Positions 35,028 to 43,524 of a stretch of DNA of 64,000 nt are shown here, one piece after another. Both the position numbers and the translations under genes were made by a program. Location: the NCBI RefSeq assembly GCF_035685805.1, contig NZ_DASSAB010000038.1:1-64000 (forward strand), read 5' to 3'. The notes beneath the pieces were generated by a model that did not search any database, was not told where the DNA came from, and saw only the letters and a list, made by a program, of their open reading frames with translations. Source of the stretch: Dyella_A sp035685805 (GTDB taxonomy: Bacteria; Pseudomonadota; Gammaproteobacteria; Xanthomonadales; Rhodanobacteraceae). The first letter of the stretch is position 1; the number at the start of each line of letters is the position of its first letter.

Positions 35028-35057
35028 AAAAAAAGCCCCGCGTTGCGGGGCTTTTTT
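35028..35057 (+). terminator. Bidirectional terminator between convergent genes
   Basis: A perfect 8-base GC stem (35034-35041 with 35045-35052), a 3-base loop and flanking A7/T6 tracts. It can serve both the hydrophilic gene on the plus strand and the DUF302 gene on the minus strand. Confidence 0.92.
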
Positions 35058-35153
35058 GTGCCCCATGGTTCGCCTGCCAGCGCTGTGGGTCACTCCGGGG
35101 AGGATAGGCATGAGGCAGACCGGCGCGGTACCGGCCACCGTTTCTGCGACAGC

Positions 35154-35537
35154 TCAGACCGCCTCGTCGATGATCGCCTTCATCGTCGCCTCCACCCCGC
35201 GCGCCGCCTCGGCAATCCGTGGGTCGCTGGAAATCAGCGCCAGCTGCTCGGTCGGCGGCACCATGCCGATCCACGTCGCGCCGTCCTGCTCGTACACCGA
35301 CACCCGGCACGGCAGCGCCGTGTTCAGCGTCATGTCCATCGCCAGCACCTCCGACGCCTGCTTCGGGTTGCACACCTCCATCACGATGCAGCCGTTCGCC
35401 AGCGCAAACCCCTTGTCCGCCAGCATCTGCTTGAAGTCGTAGGTGTGCAGCACGCCAAATCCGTGCGCCTTCACTGCCGCCTGCATGGCCTCGACGGCCT
35501 GGGCGAGGGGTTTGGATGTTTGCTTCTTGTAGATCAT
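35154..35537 (-). CDS. DUF302 family protein
   Basis: A 127-residue soluble protein of the DUF302 family. Typical features are the amino end KPLAQAVEAMQAAVKAHGFG, then HTYDFKQMLADKG, the Cys-containing GCIVMEVCNPKQASEVLAMD, and LPCRVSVYEQDGATWIGMV. The family has a small alpha/beta fold and unknown function; some members are linked to redox or heme contexts, which is not shown here. GAGGAG lies upstream of the ATG at 35537. It is the last core-type gene before the defence island. Confidence 0.9.
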   Translation of the reverse strand: MIYKKQTSKPLAQAVEAMQAAVKAHGFGVLHTYDFKQMLADKGFALANGCIVMEVCNPKQASEVLAMDMTLNTALPCRVSVYEQDGATWIGMVPPTEQLALISSDPRIAEAARGVEATMKAIIDEAV

Positions 35538-35681
35538 GGTTCCGTCTCCTCTTGGGCGAATCGTCTCGCACTTCAGGCCTCTGCGAGTAACGGTTTTTAA
35601 GCATGGACGCTACTACGTGGATACTTCGATGTGAGGTGGCGCGTCGCAGATCTGTTGCAGGTTCCGCGACCTCCACTACAG

Positions 35682-37241
35682 CTAAGAGCCTGCGCTGAAA
35701 AAGTTCTCGAGAATTTCGGCCAACTCGCCATCATCCTGAGCCACGCCCAACGGCGCGACGCCGACACCGTGTTCCGTGAGGAAGCTGCGCGCCTCCAACC
35801 ACTCGGCTCCCCCTGATCTCGGAATCAGGAGAAGCGAAAGCTGGGGACGCAGCCCATTCCATCGCAGGGAGTCGCTGTAAAGATGTGCCGATTGCATGCC
35901 GTCGAGAACGCCTTGGCGACTAGTTCGGTATTTCGCGTCAAGTACGAGAAAGGCGCTTCTCTCTGGTGACTTGAGCGTAACCACAATGTCCGGAATTCGA
36001 AGGCCAGAAATGCTCTGAAATCCCTGGAAGGAGGGTTGGTCCCATGCTGGAAACTTCGGTTGAAGCAAGACTTGAACGGCGACGTTTCCAAGGTTCCCTT
36101 TGTAGTCGAGTTGATCCTCCCCGCCTGACCGTGAATAGACGGGATGCCATGAGATGTCGGGGAGCAGCTTCTCGACGATCTGGATAACTTTGACAAAGCA
36201 CCAGCGCTCATAGATTTCCCAGGAAGGGCTTATCCAGAGATTGTCGCTTCGATTGTCCCCAGCCAAGCCAGCGCGCAAGACGCGCCACGCTAGGCGGAAG
36301 GCACGGGCGTACGCAGGGTGCGCGGAGACAGCGTTGAGTCCGGCTGCGGAAATCTCGCATCGACTAGTCGATGCGAACGGATTGATCTTGTCGAGCCGTC
36401 GCAGTGACCTGTCGAGGCTCTTGAGGAACAGAAGCCGCCTTTCAACGCGAGGTGCCAATGCGGTTCTCGTCTGGCTTTCCTGTTCCTTCTCGACTGCTAA
36501 CCGAAGTGCCTCTGAAACCAGGCGGACTCGCCGTATTACCGTTTGTCGCACGGCGGACATAGTCCGATTTGCCGGGTTGTCGAGTCCGTCATAGGCAATC
36601 GGTACGTTCAGGAGCGTCGAGCCATCGATGGCTTCGGAGGCGGCTGTTCCGCGCATCAGCGCTAAGGCGCCGGGACTCGTAAGGGCGCTTCGGATGGTAT
36701 GTGGGTCAACTCGCTTCGCTTGATTAGGCTTTCGGAGAGCACGTTCAGAGCAGAGTCTTGTCAGTGGCTTTGCGGCGACGACTTGAAGTGATGCCAAGAA
36801 CTCAGGGCCGTAGCGCCTTAGTCGTGCGTATTCCAGGTGCGGATTCCTGGCGTCACCCATGGCACCAACACTGGTTTGCGCAGCTTCGGTACCCGCAACC
36901 AGCTGCGGGTCGAAGGAAAACAGCTCATCGATCATCTGATCGAACTGAACTCGCCCCAGCTTGTGCTGGCTCGGAGACACATCGAGCAGAAATGTCGAGG
37001 CGACGTTGCCGCTGCCGTCGGCCAGTTCGGCGACGACGTTGCCAGCGAAGAATCCCGGCTCCCACAAGAAAGCGGTTTCACCTTCGTGCAAAGTAGGGCG
37101 CAAGGCCTCATCGTCTATGAAAAGCTGAGCGTCGGAAGGTGCGCCAAGAAAGTAGTAGCGCCCACGCTCCGTAAATCCTGCACAGAGCTTCGAATCGCTG
37201 ATCTCGATGGGTTCACCGTTGTTGTCAAGGCACCGCAACAT
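35682..37241 (-). CDS. DUF2357/McrC-like PD-(D/E)XK nuclease
   Basis: A 519-residue protein and the last gene of the defence operon. Residues 1-90 look like a small beta-rich domain, 130-320 is a helical DUF2357-type region, and 335-519 is a PD-(D/E)XK nuclease domain. Visible residues are WEIYERWC (341-348), IPDIVV (416-421, catalytic Asp) and VLDAKYR (433-439, D-x-K). It starts 10 bases after the stop of the McrB-like AAA+ gene, the arrangement of McrBC-type systems where the ATPase drives a McrC-like nuclease. McrBC family members restrict modified DNA; the target here is unknown. Its base composition is lower in GC than the flanking core genes. Confidence 0.82.
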   Translation of the reverse strand: MLRCLDNNGEPIEISDSKLCAGFTERGRYYFLGAPSDAQLFIDDEALRPTLHEGETAFLWEPGFFAGNVVAELADGSGNVASTFLLDVSPSQHKLGRVQFDQMIDELFSFDPQLVAGTEAAQTSVGAMGDARNPHLEYARLRRYGPEFLASLQVVAAKPLTRLCSERALRKPNQAKRVDPHTIRSALTSPGALALMRGTAASEAIDGSTLLNVPIAYDGLDNPANRTMSAVRQTVIRRVRLVSEALRLAVEKEQESQTRTALAPRVERRLLFLKSLDRSLRRLDKINPFASTSRCEISAAGLNAVSAHPAYARAFRLAWRVLRAGLAGDNRSDNLWISPSWEIYERWCFVKVIQIVEKLLPDISWHPVYSRSGGEDQLDYKGNLGNVAVQVLLQPKFPAWDQPSFQGFQSISGLRIPDIVVTLKSPERSAFLVLDAKYRTSRQGVLDGMQSAHLYSDSLRWNGLRPQLSLLLIPRSGGAEWLEARSFLTEHGVGVAPLGVAQDDGELAEILENFFSAGS

Positions 37242-37251
37242 GTCGTTGGAC

Positions 37252-39540
37252 TCACCGCCAGAAGCGGGCGCTGCCCAGATGGTTCAAGTCATCCAGTAGC
37301 TCTTTTACCTTTTCCGCAGATTGGAGCAGCGATGCCTCGTGGAGAACCTTTTGAACACTCCTAAAGGCATGCTGCAATCTAGGCGTGTCCTCACCCCGCA
37401 GCTTGGGGAGAATTTTCGAGTAGATGGCGTGGTCGAAGGCCTCATCAAAGCCGATGAACCCACCATCGAGAGCGGCACGGATATACCCAAGCACATCATC
37501 GATGGTTCGCCAGCCGAAATGGAGACGCACCGGGCGAAGCGCTTCCATCAGTTGCTGAAGCGTCTCTCGAATCCTTTGTACTTGCTCTGCTTGGAGGCCA
37601 CTCGTCGCCCAGCTCGGGTACTGACTTATGTCGATGTCCCAAAACTCGATAACCGATGCACGATCGAGCACCTTGTCACTCAAGCCATGGGTGGTCTCAT
37701 CCATGTTTACGGTGCCGATCAAAAACAGGTTACTCGGGTAGGCGACTCGCGCAGGTATCCCGTCCACCTCATCTCCCTGAGCGTGTAGCTCGATCGCCTT
37801 GCCCGTTTCCATCGCCGATAGCAGCGGAGCCAGATATTGCTCTGGATGCGAGAGATTCATTTCATCGAGGATCGCGGTGTACGGACGGTCTGGATCGAGA
37901 GAGGCCTCCAGAAGGAAATCAAGAAACTGGGTTCGAACATAAGTCTGGCTATCCAGCGGATTCACGAATCCGAGCAGGCTTGCCGGGTCGTGCCACCCAG
38001 GCTGAACTGGGACCACGAGCAGGCCCTTATCGTTGGCCGAGTCGGGCTCATTTGACCAGAGTCCGCGTGCGTAGCTGCATGCGAGCAGCGTCTTTCCTGC
38101 GCCACTCAGTCCGGTAAGCACAGCAAAGTGCCGACGTTGATGACTCCAGAGACCTGCATCCAGGCGCCCCACCAATGTGTCGTTGAACAGAACACCGGTG
38201 GGGAAGGTTCCCACAATTTCTTTTAGGCTGGGCTTTGCATAGGTGCTGTCAGGCGCTTCTTCCGAGGCTTGGCTTGCAGCGCCATTCGGAGCCTTGGTGG
38301 GGGGTTTGACGGTCTCAAGGGGAGGGAGGGCGCCCGGACTCCAATGGATCTTGCTGGCCCATTCACGGCCGCGCTCAGTGAGCTCCAAGATGCCGGGTTT
38401 TGTCAGCTCGACAAGATCCATGGCCTTGATCCAATTGATCATGGCCGTTGGGGCGAAGCTGCTTGTCCACCCGGGGTTAACCTGTTGCAGGTCAAGGATC
38501 AGTTGCTTCTGCGGGCGGGGGCCATCCCGAAGCAGATAGAGCGCGTTGTCGAAGCCGAGAATTCGGGTCAGCAGCCAGTCGGCAACCTCTTCGGGATCTC
38601 CGGTTTCGAGAAATGCTTCTCCGCGCGGTGTGAGGGAGAGCTCGTCGCCGGATGCCTTCAGTACGCCCCATTCGGCGATGAGTGCGTTGATGTTCGTGCC
38701 AACTGATCGTGGGGCCAGTTTGGGGTTGATGGAGAGAATGTGGTCGTGAAAGTCCTCTCGTTTGCAGCCGTCCTTTGCAAATTCGATCATCGCCCGCACG
38801 GTCGGCAAGGATCCGCCAATGGCCAGCATACCCCGCCGTCTGCGGTCGGCAGGCAATGGTTTAAGTACTTCTTCACCGGCCACTGGGCCTGCCACTGAAG
38901 TAGCCTCGTCCCCCTGATCCTGGACATGGGTTACATACAAATCCCACGGCAGGGTCATCCTTTCCAGCCATTGCGCATCGCTTTCACTAGCTGTGCCAAG
39001 TGCGATATCCAGCCGATCGAGCACGTGCCTATGGAGCATCAAGGGATGTTCGACTCCCTTGCTTACGCCCATCGTGCGTGCGAGTTGCTTGAGTTTTTTG
39101 TGGTGGGCAATCGTGGTGAAATCACGCGGGTGCAGCGCGGCGAAGACTCGATACATCTTCAGCCAAGGTATCCGGCCTCCTGCTTTTCCGATGAGGGCAA
39201 GTAGTTCATCCCAGGCTGTAGCCAGTGCTTTTGCTCTCTGGCCGGGATCGCTCGGGAGAGCCATCTTTTTCACATTCCAGAGCAGCTCAGCGATCTCGGT
39301 GCTTTTGATGATCTCCGACACATCCACGTGTCCCATGCCGGTTGCCGAGATCGACTCGTTCTCCCAGAGGTATTGTTGGAACGCAGGCGTAAGGAATTCT
39401 TCATGGCCTACCTCGCTAACCCGACGCAGATGCTGAGATAGCTTTGCCGTCCAGTTTGTATGTGACTCGGGTGAGCGCTTAGCTCTCGCCGATTCGCATG
39501 CCTGGCGCAGCCCTTCGTCAGTCGTGAGTTCCGTGGCCAT
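37252..39540 (-). CDS. McrB-like AAA+ ATPase of a type IV-like restriction module
   Basis: A 762-residue protein. The N-terminal 230 residues are helical and of unknown fold. Residues about 230-400 hold repeated winged-helix-like segments (LIAEWGVLKASGDELSLTPR; MDLVELTKPGILELTERGRE). The C-terminal half is an AAA+ domain: Walker A GLSGAGKT (477-484), Walker B AILDEMN (556-562), then GTVNMDETTHGLSDKVLDRA (609-628). The NMDETTH segment corresponds to the MNxxD GTP-specificity motif of McrB, so GTP use is possible. GGAG lies 8 bases before the ATG. It starts 33 bases after hsdM and is followed 10 bases later by the nuclease gene. The substrate-binding domain is not one I can name. Confidence 0.83.
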   Translation of the reverse strand: MATELTTDEGLRQACESARAKRSPESHTNWTAKLSQHLRRVSEVGHEEFLTPAFQQYLWENESISATGMGHVDVSEIIKSTEIAELLWNVKKMALPSDPGQRAKALATAWDELLALIGKAGGRIPWLKMYRVFAALHPRDFTTIAHHKKLKQLARTMGVSKGVEHPLMLHRHVLDRLDIALGTASESDAQWLERMTLPWDLYVTHVQDQGDEATSVAGPVAGEEVLKPLPADRRRRGMLAIGGSLPTVRAMIEFAKDGCKREDFHDHILSINPKLAPRSVGTNINALIAEWGVLKASGDELSLTPRGEAFLETGDPEEVADWLLTRILGFDNALYLLRDGPRPQKQLILDLQQVNPGWTSSFAPTAMINWIKAMDLVELTKPGILELTERGREWASKIHWSPGALPPLETVKPPTKAPNGAASQASEEAPDSTYAKPSLKEIVGTFPTGVLFNDTLVGRLDAGLWSHQRRHFAVLTGLSGAGKTLLACSYARGLWSNEPDSANDKGLLVVPVQPGWHDPASLLGFVNPLDSQTYVRTQFLDFLLEASLDPDRPYTAILDEMNLSHPEQYLAPLLSAMETGKAIELHAQGDEVDGIPARVAYPSNLFLIGTVNMDETTHGLSDKVLDRASVIEFWDIDISQYPSWATSGLQAEQVQRIRETLQQLMEALRPVRLHFGWRTIDDVLGYIRAALDGGFIGFDEAFDHAIYSKILPKLRGEDTPRLQHAFRSVQKVLHEASLLQSAEKVKELLDDLNHLGSARFWR

Positions 39541-39573
39541 GAAATGTCTCCGTCAATGAATGACTGTTGGATT

Positions 39574-41043
39574 TCAGAGATCTGACGAGCGAGGCAGCGC
39601 CGCAGCAACGTCTCGGAACGACCTAAGCGCCGATTCCAAGTGCTCCACGATCTCTTGCGCCAGCACGTCCGGAGGCGGCAGGTTGTCGAGGTTGTCGAGG
39701 CTGTCGTCCTTGAGCCAGAAGATATCGAGGCTGGCCTTGTCGCGGGCGACGAGCGTCGTGTAGTCGAAGTACTTGAAGCGCTCGGTTTCCTTGCGCTGGT
39801 GGCGGTTGGCCGGGTGGTAGCAGTCAATGAAGTCCTGCAGGTCCTCGCGCTTAAGCGGGCGGGTCTTGAGGGTGAAGTGCTTGTTGGTGCGCAGGTCGTA
39901 GATCCACACGCCTTTGGTGTGAGCCTTCGGACTGGCGGGCCTTTTGTCGAAGAACAGCACGTTCGCCTTCACGCCCTGCGCGTAGAAGATGCCCGTGGGC
40001 AGGCGCAGCAGGGTGTGCACGTCGCAGGTTTCCAGCAGTTTGCGGCGGATCTTCTCGCCGGCACCGCCTTCGAACAGCACGTTGTCCGGCAGCACCACGG
40101 CGGCCTGGCCGGTGATCTTGAGCATCGAGACAATGTGCTGAAGGAAGTTGAGCTGCTTGTTAGATGTGGTGGTCCAGAAGTCCTGGCGCTCGTAGGTCAG
40201 TGCGTCACGGTCTTCCTCGCCGTCCTCGTTGGTGAAGGTCATGCTGCTCTTCTTGCCGAAGGGCGGGTTGGCCAGCACGTAGTCAAAGGTCTTGTACGGC
40301 TCGGAAATCAGCGCGTCGGAGCGCTCCACCGACGGGGCGCCGTCCAGCTCGCCGATGTTGTGCAGGAAGAGGTTCATCAGGCACATGCGGCGCGTGCCGG
40401 GCACGATCTCGTTGCCGTGGAAGGTCTCATGGCGGAGGAAGCGCGCCTGCTTCCGGTCCAGGTTCATGCCCGGCCGCGTGAGCCACGCATGCACACCAAG
40501 AAAGAAGCCGCCCGTGCCGCAGGCCGGGTCCGCCACGGTCTTCAGCGGCTGGGGGTTCACGCACTCCACCATGGCGTCGATCAGCGCGCGCGGCGTGAAG
40601 TACTGGCCGGCACCGCTCTTGGTGTCCTCGGCATTCTTCTGCAGCAGGCCCTCGTAAAGGTCGCCCTTCACGTCGGCGTCCAGGCTCAGCCAGTTCTCCG
40701 CGTCGATCATCTGCACCAGCCGGCTCAGTTTGGCCGGGTCCTGGATCTTGTTCTGCGCCTTGAAGAAGATCGCGCCCAGCATGCCCGGCTCCTCGCCGAG
40801 CTTGTGCAGCACGGTGAGGTAGTGCGCCTCCAGCGGCTCGCCTGTCTTGCTCTTCAGCGTGGTCCAGTCGCAGCTGCGCGGGATGTGCGTGTCGCGGTTG
40901 TGCGGCGGTTGCGCATACTCGTGCGCCAGCTTCAGGAACAGCAGGTAGGTGAGCTGTTCCAGATAGTCGCCGTAGCCCACGCCGTCGTCTTTGAGGGTGT
41001 GGCAAAAGTTCCAAATCTTCTGGACGAGGGTGTTGCTGTTCAT
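39574..41043 (-). CDS. hsdM: Type I restriction-modification methyltransferase subunit
   Basis: A 489-residue adenine-N6 DNA methyltransferase. An HsdM N-terminal helical domain (IWNFCHTLKDDGVGYGDYLE) is followed by the catalytic domain with SAM motif I DPACGTGGF (172-180) and motif IV NPPFGKK (259-265). Length is normal and no damage is seen. It methylates host DNA as part of M2S and is required with HsdR for restriction. The ATG at 41043 overlaps the stop of the HNH nuclease gene (ATGA) and has GAGG 8 bases upstream. It is the fifth gene of the operon, placed after two Septu-like genes rather than next to hsdS. It is much more GC-rich than those two genes. Confidence 0.95.
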   Translation of the reverse strand: MNSNTLVQKIWNFCHTLKDDGVGYGDYLEQLTYLLFLKLAHEYAQPPHNRDTHIPRSCDWTTLKSKTGEPLEAHYLTVLHKLGEEPGMLGAIFFKAQNKIQDPAKLSRLVQMIDAENWLSLDADVKGDLYEGLLQKNAEDTKSGAGQYFTPRALIDAMVECVNPQPLKTVADPACGTGGFFLGVHAWLTRPGMNLDRKQARFLRHETFHGNEIVPGTRRMCLMNLFLHNIGELDGAPSVERSDALISEPYKTFDYVLANPPFGKKSSMTFTNEDGEEDRDALTYERQDFWTTTSNKQLNFLQHIVSMLKITGQAAVVLPDNVLFEGGAGEKIRRKLLETCDVHTLLRLPTGIFYAQGVKANVLFFDKRPASPKAHTKGVWIYDLRTNKHFTLKTRPLKREDLQDFIDCYHPANRHQRKETERFKYFDYTTLVARDKASLDIFWLKDDSLDNLDNLPPPDVLAQEIVEHLESALRSFRDVAAALPRSSDL

Positions 41044-41834
41044 AGAAGCGCCTCTACCCAAGCCCTATCGCGATATGAGCCAATGGCGGATCGGAAAAAG
41101 CTCGAATATTCTTGATCAGGGGAAAGGTAATTCTTTAGTTTGTCAACGACGGCTGCAGGAGCCTCGTGCTCAAAACAGTCAAGCAGGAGACTCAGAGTTT
41201 GCCAGTGACTTCGCTTACTCTCAGGTGTATTCCATTCGTTGAAGCCAAGCCTTCTGATTGTGTATTTAGCGCGATCGAATTCCCAGGTATTCTCGGGCGC
41301 GCTTGGCTTAACCTCCCCGTCAGTGCAGTCTGCCAATAGCGCGCAGTCACCTTGGTTGCACGGATCCAATAGCCTCGGGAACTCTTCTTCCAGAGGGTCC
41401 GATGCAGGCTGCCAACGGCGCGCCTCATCTTGGATCGGGAACTCATTGGCCTTGCCACGCAAGGTGTCGCTGTCATCTTTTTCAGGTCGATTGCATCGCT
41501 GGCATGAAAGGCGAAAGTTCGACCATTCGTATGCGAGCCAGTAATAGCCGTCATAGTTGACGAGTGGGATGCCATCCACTGTGACGCGCAATTTGGGCCG
41601 AAAGTGATCAACATCGAGCGGTGCCCGCGTGCTTTTTGCTTCGCAATACCAACACTTGTTTCTGCTGATATGTGAAAGCCATTTCTTTAGCTGCTTCCAG
41701 CTGCTGTGCTTTCCTAGATAGTTGGATCTAAGCTCATGCGTAGCCAAGGCCCCGAAGGCTGCAGACCGCACTTTGTAGACCGTATTCCATCGAGGCGGCA
41801 GGAGAGGAGGCGCGGGTATGGAGATGAAGATCAA
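41040..41834 (-). CDS. PtuB-like HNH endonuclease (Septu-type effector)
   Basis: A 264-residue HNH nuclease of the PtuB/TIGR02646 type. The zinc cysteines CWYC (61-64) and CQRCN (111-115) flank the catalytic DHFRPK (76-81), with YYWLAYEWSNFRLSC between. PtuB is the nuclease of Septu and of some retron systems and works with the ATPase PtuA; a PtuA-like gene lies directly upstream with a 4-base overlap. Translation starts at TTG (41832-41834) with GGGAGGACGAGGG upstream; no ATG is available. Its stop overlaps the hsdM start. Target (host or phage DNA) is unknown. Assignment to the PtuB type rests on motif layout and partner. Confidence 0.82.
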   Translation of the reverse strand: MIFISIPAPPLLPPRWNTVYKVRSAAFGALATHELRSNYLGKHSSWKQLKKWLSHISRNKCWYCEAKSTRAPLDVDHFRPKLRVTVDGIPLVNYDGYYWLAYEWSNFRLSCQRCNRPEKDDSDTLRGKANEFPIQDEARRWQPASDPLEEEFPRLLDPCNQGDCALLADCTDGEVKPSAPENTWEFDRAKYTIRRLGFNEWNTPESKRSHWQTLSLLLDCFEHEAPAAVVDKLKNYLSPDQEYSSFFRSAIGSYRDRAWVEALL

Positions 41835-43522
41835 CCCTCGTCCTCCCGCAATCTGTGAAGGAGACTCTGCACCAGAGCACCGAGGGCTCTTTCTTTGTTT
41901 TCTGGGGTCACAATGGCGCCATCAATCGGCGCGTCGGATGCCAGATCGAATCTAGCTCGAAGGTATTCCTGTTCCAGTCTATCTCGCGATGCAAAATTGA
42001 AGTCCAAGCCTTTCAGTCGCTCACGAATTTCCGCGAGCTTAGCTCGATCAGGCGCGCTGAGCGTAGCTTGTGCTTTCGTGGAGAGCTGATGTAGCGCCAG
42101 CAGGTCATCATTTGTTGGCTTGTCCAAGCTGGAGCCCAATCCGAACATGTCGCTGGTAACGATGCCGGCGAAGCCCATTCCTTTTGGATCTACAGCAGGA
42201 TTTTCGGCAATCACACTGTGTGCTTCCGGCTCACGATACAAAATTTGTACTTGCTCCTTGACAAGCTCCGCAATCGCTAACGGATTGTGAGTGGTTAACA
42301 CAATATGGCTGTTGTCTCGCGCGTCACTGTGATGGCCAACAAACGATTTTAGATAGTTCAGATAGTCCACACACCAACGCGGATTCAGGTGAGTGTCGGG
42401 CTCATCTAATAAAAAGAGGCTTTCGTTTTCGGCGGTGAAGCGAAGAAGTCCCAATACCGTCAGTAATTGCTGTTCGCCTTCGCTTAACTCACGAAACGTT
42501 ACGCTGCTATCGTTCTTCTTGAGGCGAACGCGGATGCGTACCTCTTCGATTAGCTCTGAAACATGCGTGCTTTCCAGGTCTCGGAAAAATTGCGCTGGCG
42601 CTTGATCGCCCACCAAACGCCGTAGCGCGCCGATATCTTTCACGTACAGGTATTTGAACTGTAGAGTTTGCTTGTTCCAAATGGATGTGGATATGCGCCG
42701 GCTGATCTCGATGGGCGCCAGGGCAATATCGTATAGGCGTGCAAGAAAATCTCGCACGACGCCGCGCGCATTCCAGAAGCGCGGATCACCATCCGAGGCC
42801 TTAGACTTCCACGGTGGCTGCCTGATCACAAACAGCACTGACTCAATGCCCTCATCAGGATCAAGTCCAAGATGCTTATCGAGAAACGTTCGAACCACGT
42901 CGGACTGCTGAATTAGGAAAGCCAACAGTACGAACTGGCTGTGCACCGGCATGGCATAAAACAAGCGCTTCAGGCCAGGATCTTCGCCATTTCTGAGCTT
43001 GTTGTCGTAGCTCTCCAGATAAGGGCGGAACACGTCGTGCATGCGCAGGCTCTCGCCTGAGTAGTAGCTGAACACGTAGCGCGGCAGATAGAGGTGCTCG
43101 TCCGAGTGGAGTGCGGTTAACTTGATTTTCTTGCCTCGCTTGGCCGAAATTTGTTCCTGGTCGTCAAAGGACGAAATCAAGGTGCCTTCACCTCGGGCTT
43201 CCGCATCGGTCGCTACATGGATGACGAACGGTTCTTTCTTGCGGTCCGGATCCGCATCAATGTGTATATGCATGGTCGCGTCCCCGTTGCCCATGCGATA
43301 GGCCAGTTGAAAGACAAATTCAGGCATCCGTTTCTTAGCTATGAGATCTCGAAATATGATTGCGATAGCTTCGAGGACGTTAGATTTGCCTGTGCCATTC
43401 CAACCGATGACCACCGTCACCCAGTGATCCTGGTCGAAGTCGATGGTGACATTCTTCAGGTTCTTGAACCGATGCGTCGGGCTGTCTTTGGGACTTCCGA
43501 GAGTTACTTTGTCTAGGCGCAT
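41831..43522 (-). CDS. PtuA-like AAA/ABC-type ATPase (Septu-type sensor)
   Basis: A 563-residue SMC/ABC-type ATPase of the AAA_15/AAA_21 group. Walker A GWNGTGKSN (40-48), ABC-signature-like LSEGEQQLL (346-354), Walker B LFLLDEPDTHLNP (369-381) and the switch histidine TTHNP (410-414) are intact. In Septu, PtuA oligomers hold PtuB and control its nuclease through nucleotide sensing. Here it starts 2 bases after the hsdS stop and overlaps the HNH gene by 4 bases, so the pair is built into the type I operon. GC is low: the 60 bases from 42301 contain 27 G/C, against 40 of 60 from 40321 in hsdM. Confidence 0.84.
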   Translation of the reverse strand: MRLDKVTLGSPKDSPTHRFKNLKNVTIDFDQDHWVTVVIGWNGTGKSNVLEAIAIIFRDLIAKKRMPEFVFQLAYRMGNGDATMHIHIDADPDRKKEPFVIHVATDAEARGEGTLISSFDDQEQISAKRGKKIKLTALHSDEHLYLPRYVFSYYSGESLRMHDVFRPYLESYDNKLRNGEDPGLKRLFYAMPVHSQFVLLAFLIQQSDVVRTFLDKHLGLDPDEGIESVLFVIRQPPWKSKASDGDPRFWNARGVVRDFLARLYDIALAPIEISRRISTSIWNKQTLQFKYLYVKDIGALRRLVGDQAPAQFFRDLESTHVSELIEEVRIRVRLKKNDSSVTFRELSEGEQQLLTVLGLLRFTAENESLFLLDEPDTHLNPRWCVDYLNYLKSFVGHHSDARDNSHIVLTTHNPLAIAELVKEQVQILYREPEAHSVIAENPAVDPKGMGFAGIVTSDMFGLGSSLDKPTNDDLLALHQLSTKAQATLSAPDRAKLAEIRERLKGLDFNFASRDRLEQEYLRARFDLASDAPIDGAIVTPENKERALGALVQSLLHRLREDEG

Positions 43523-43524
43523 GG

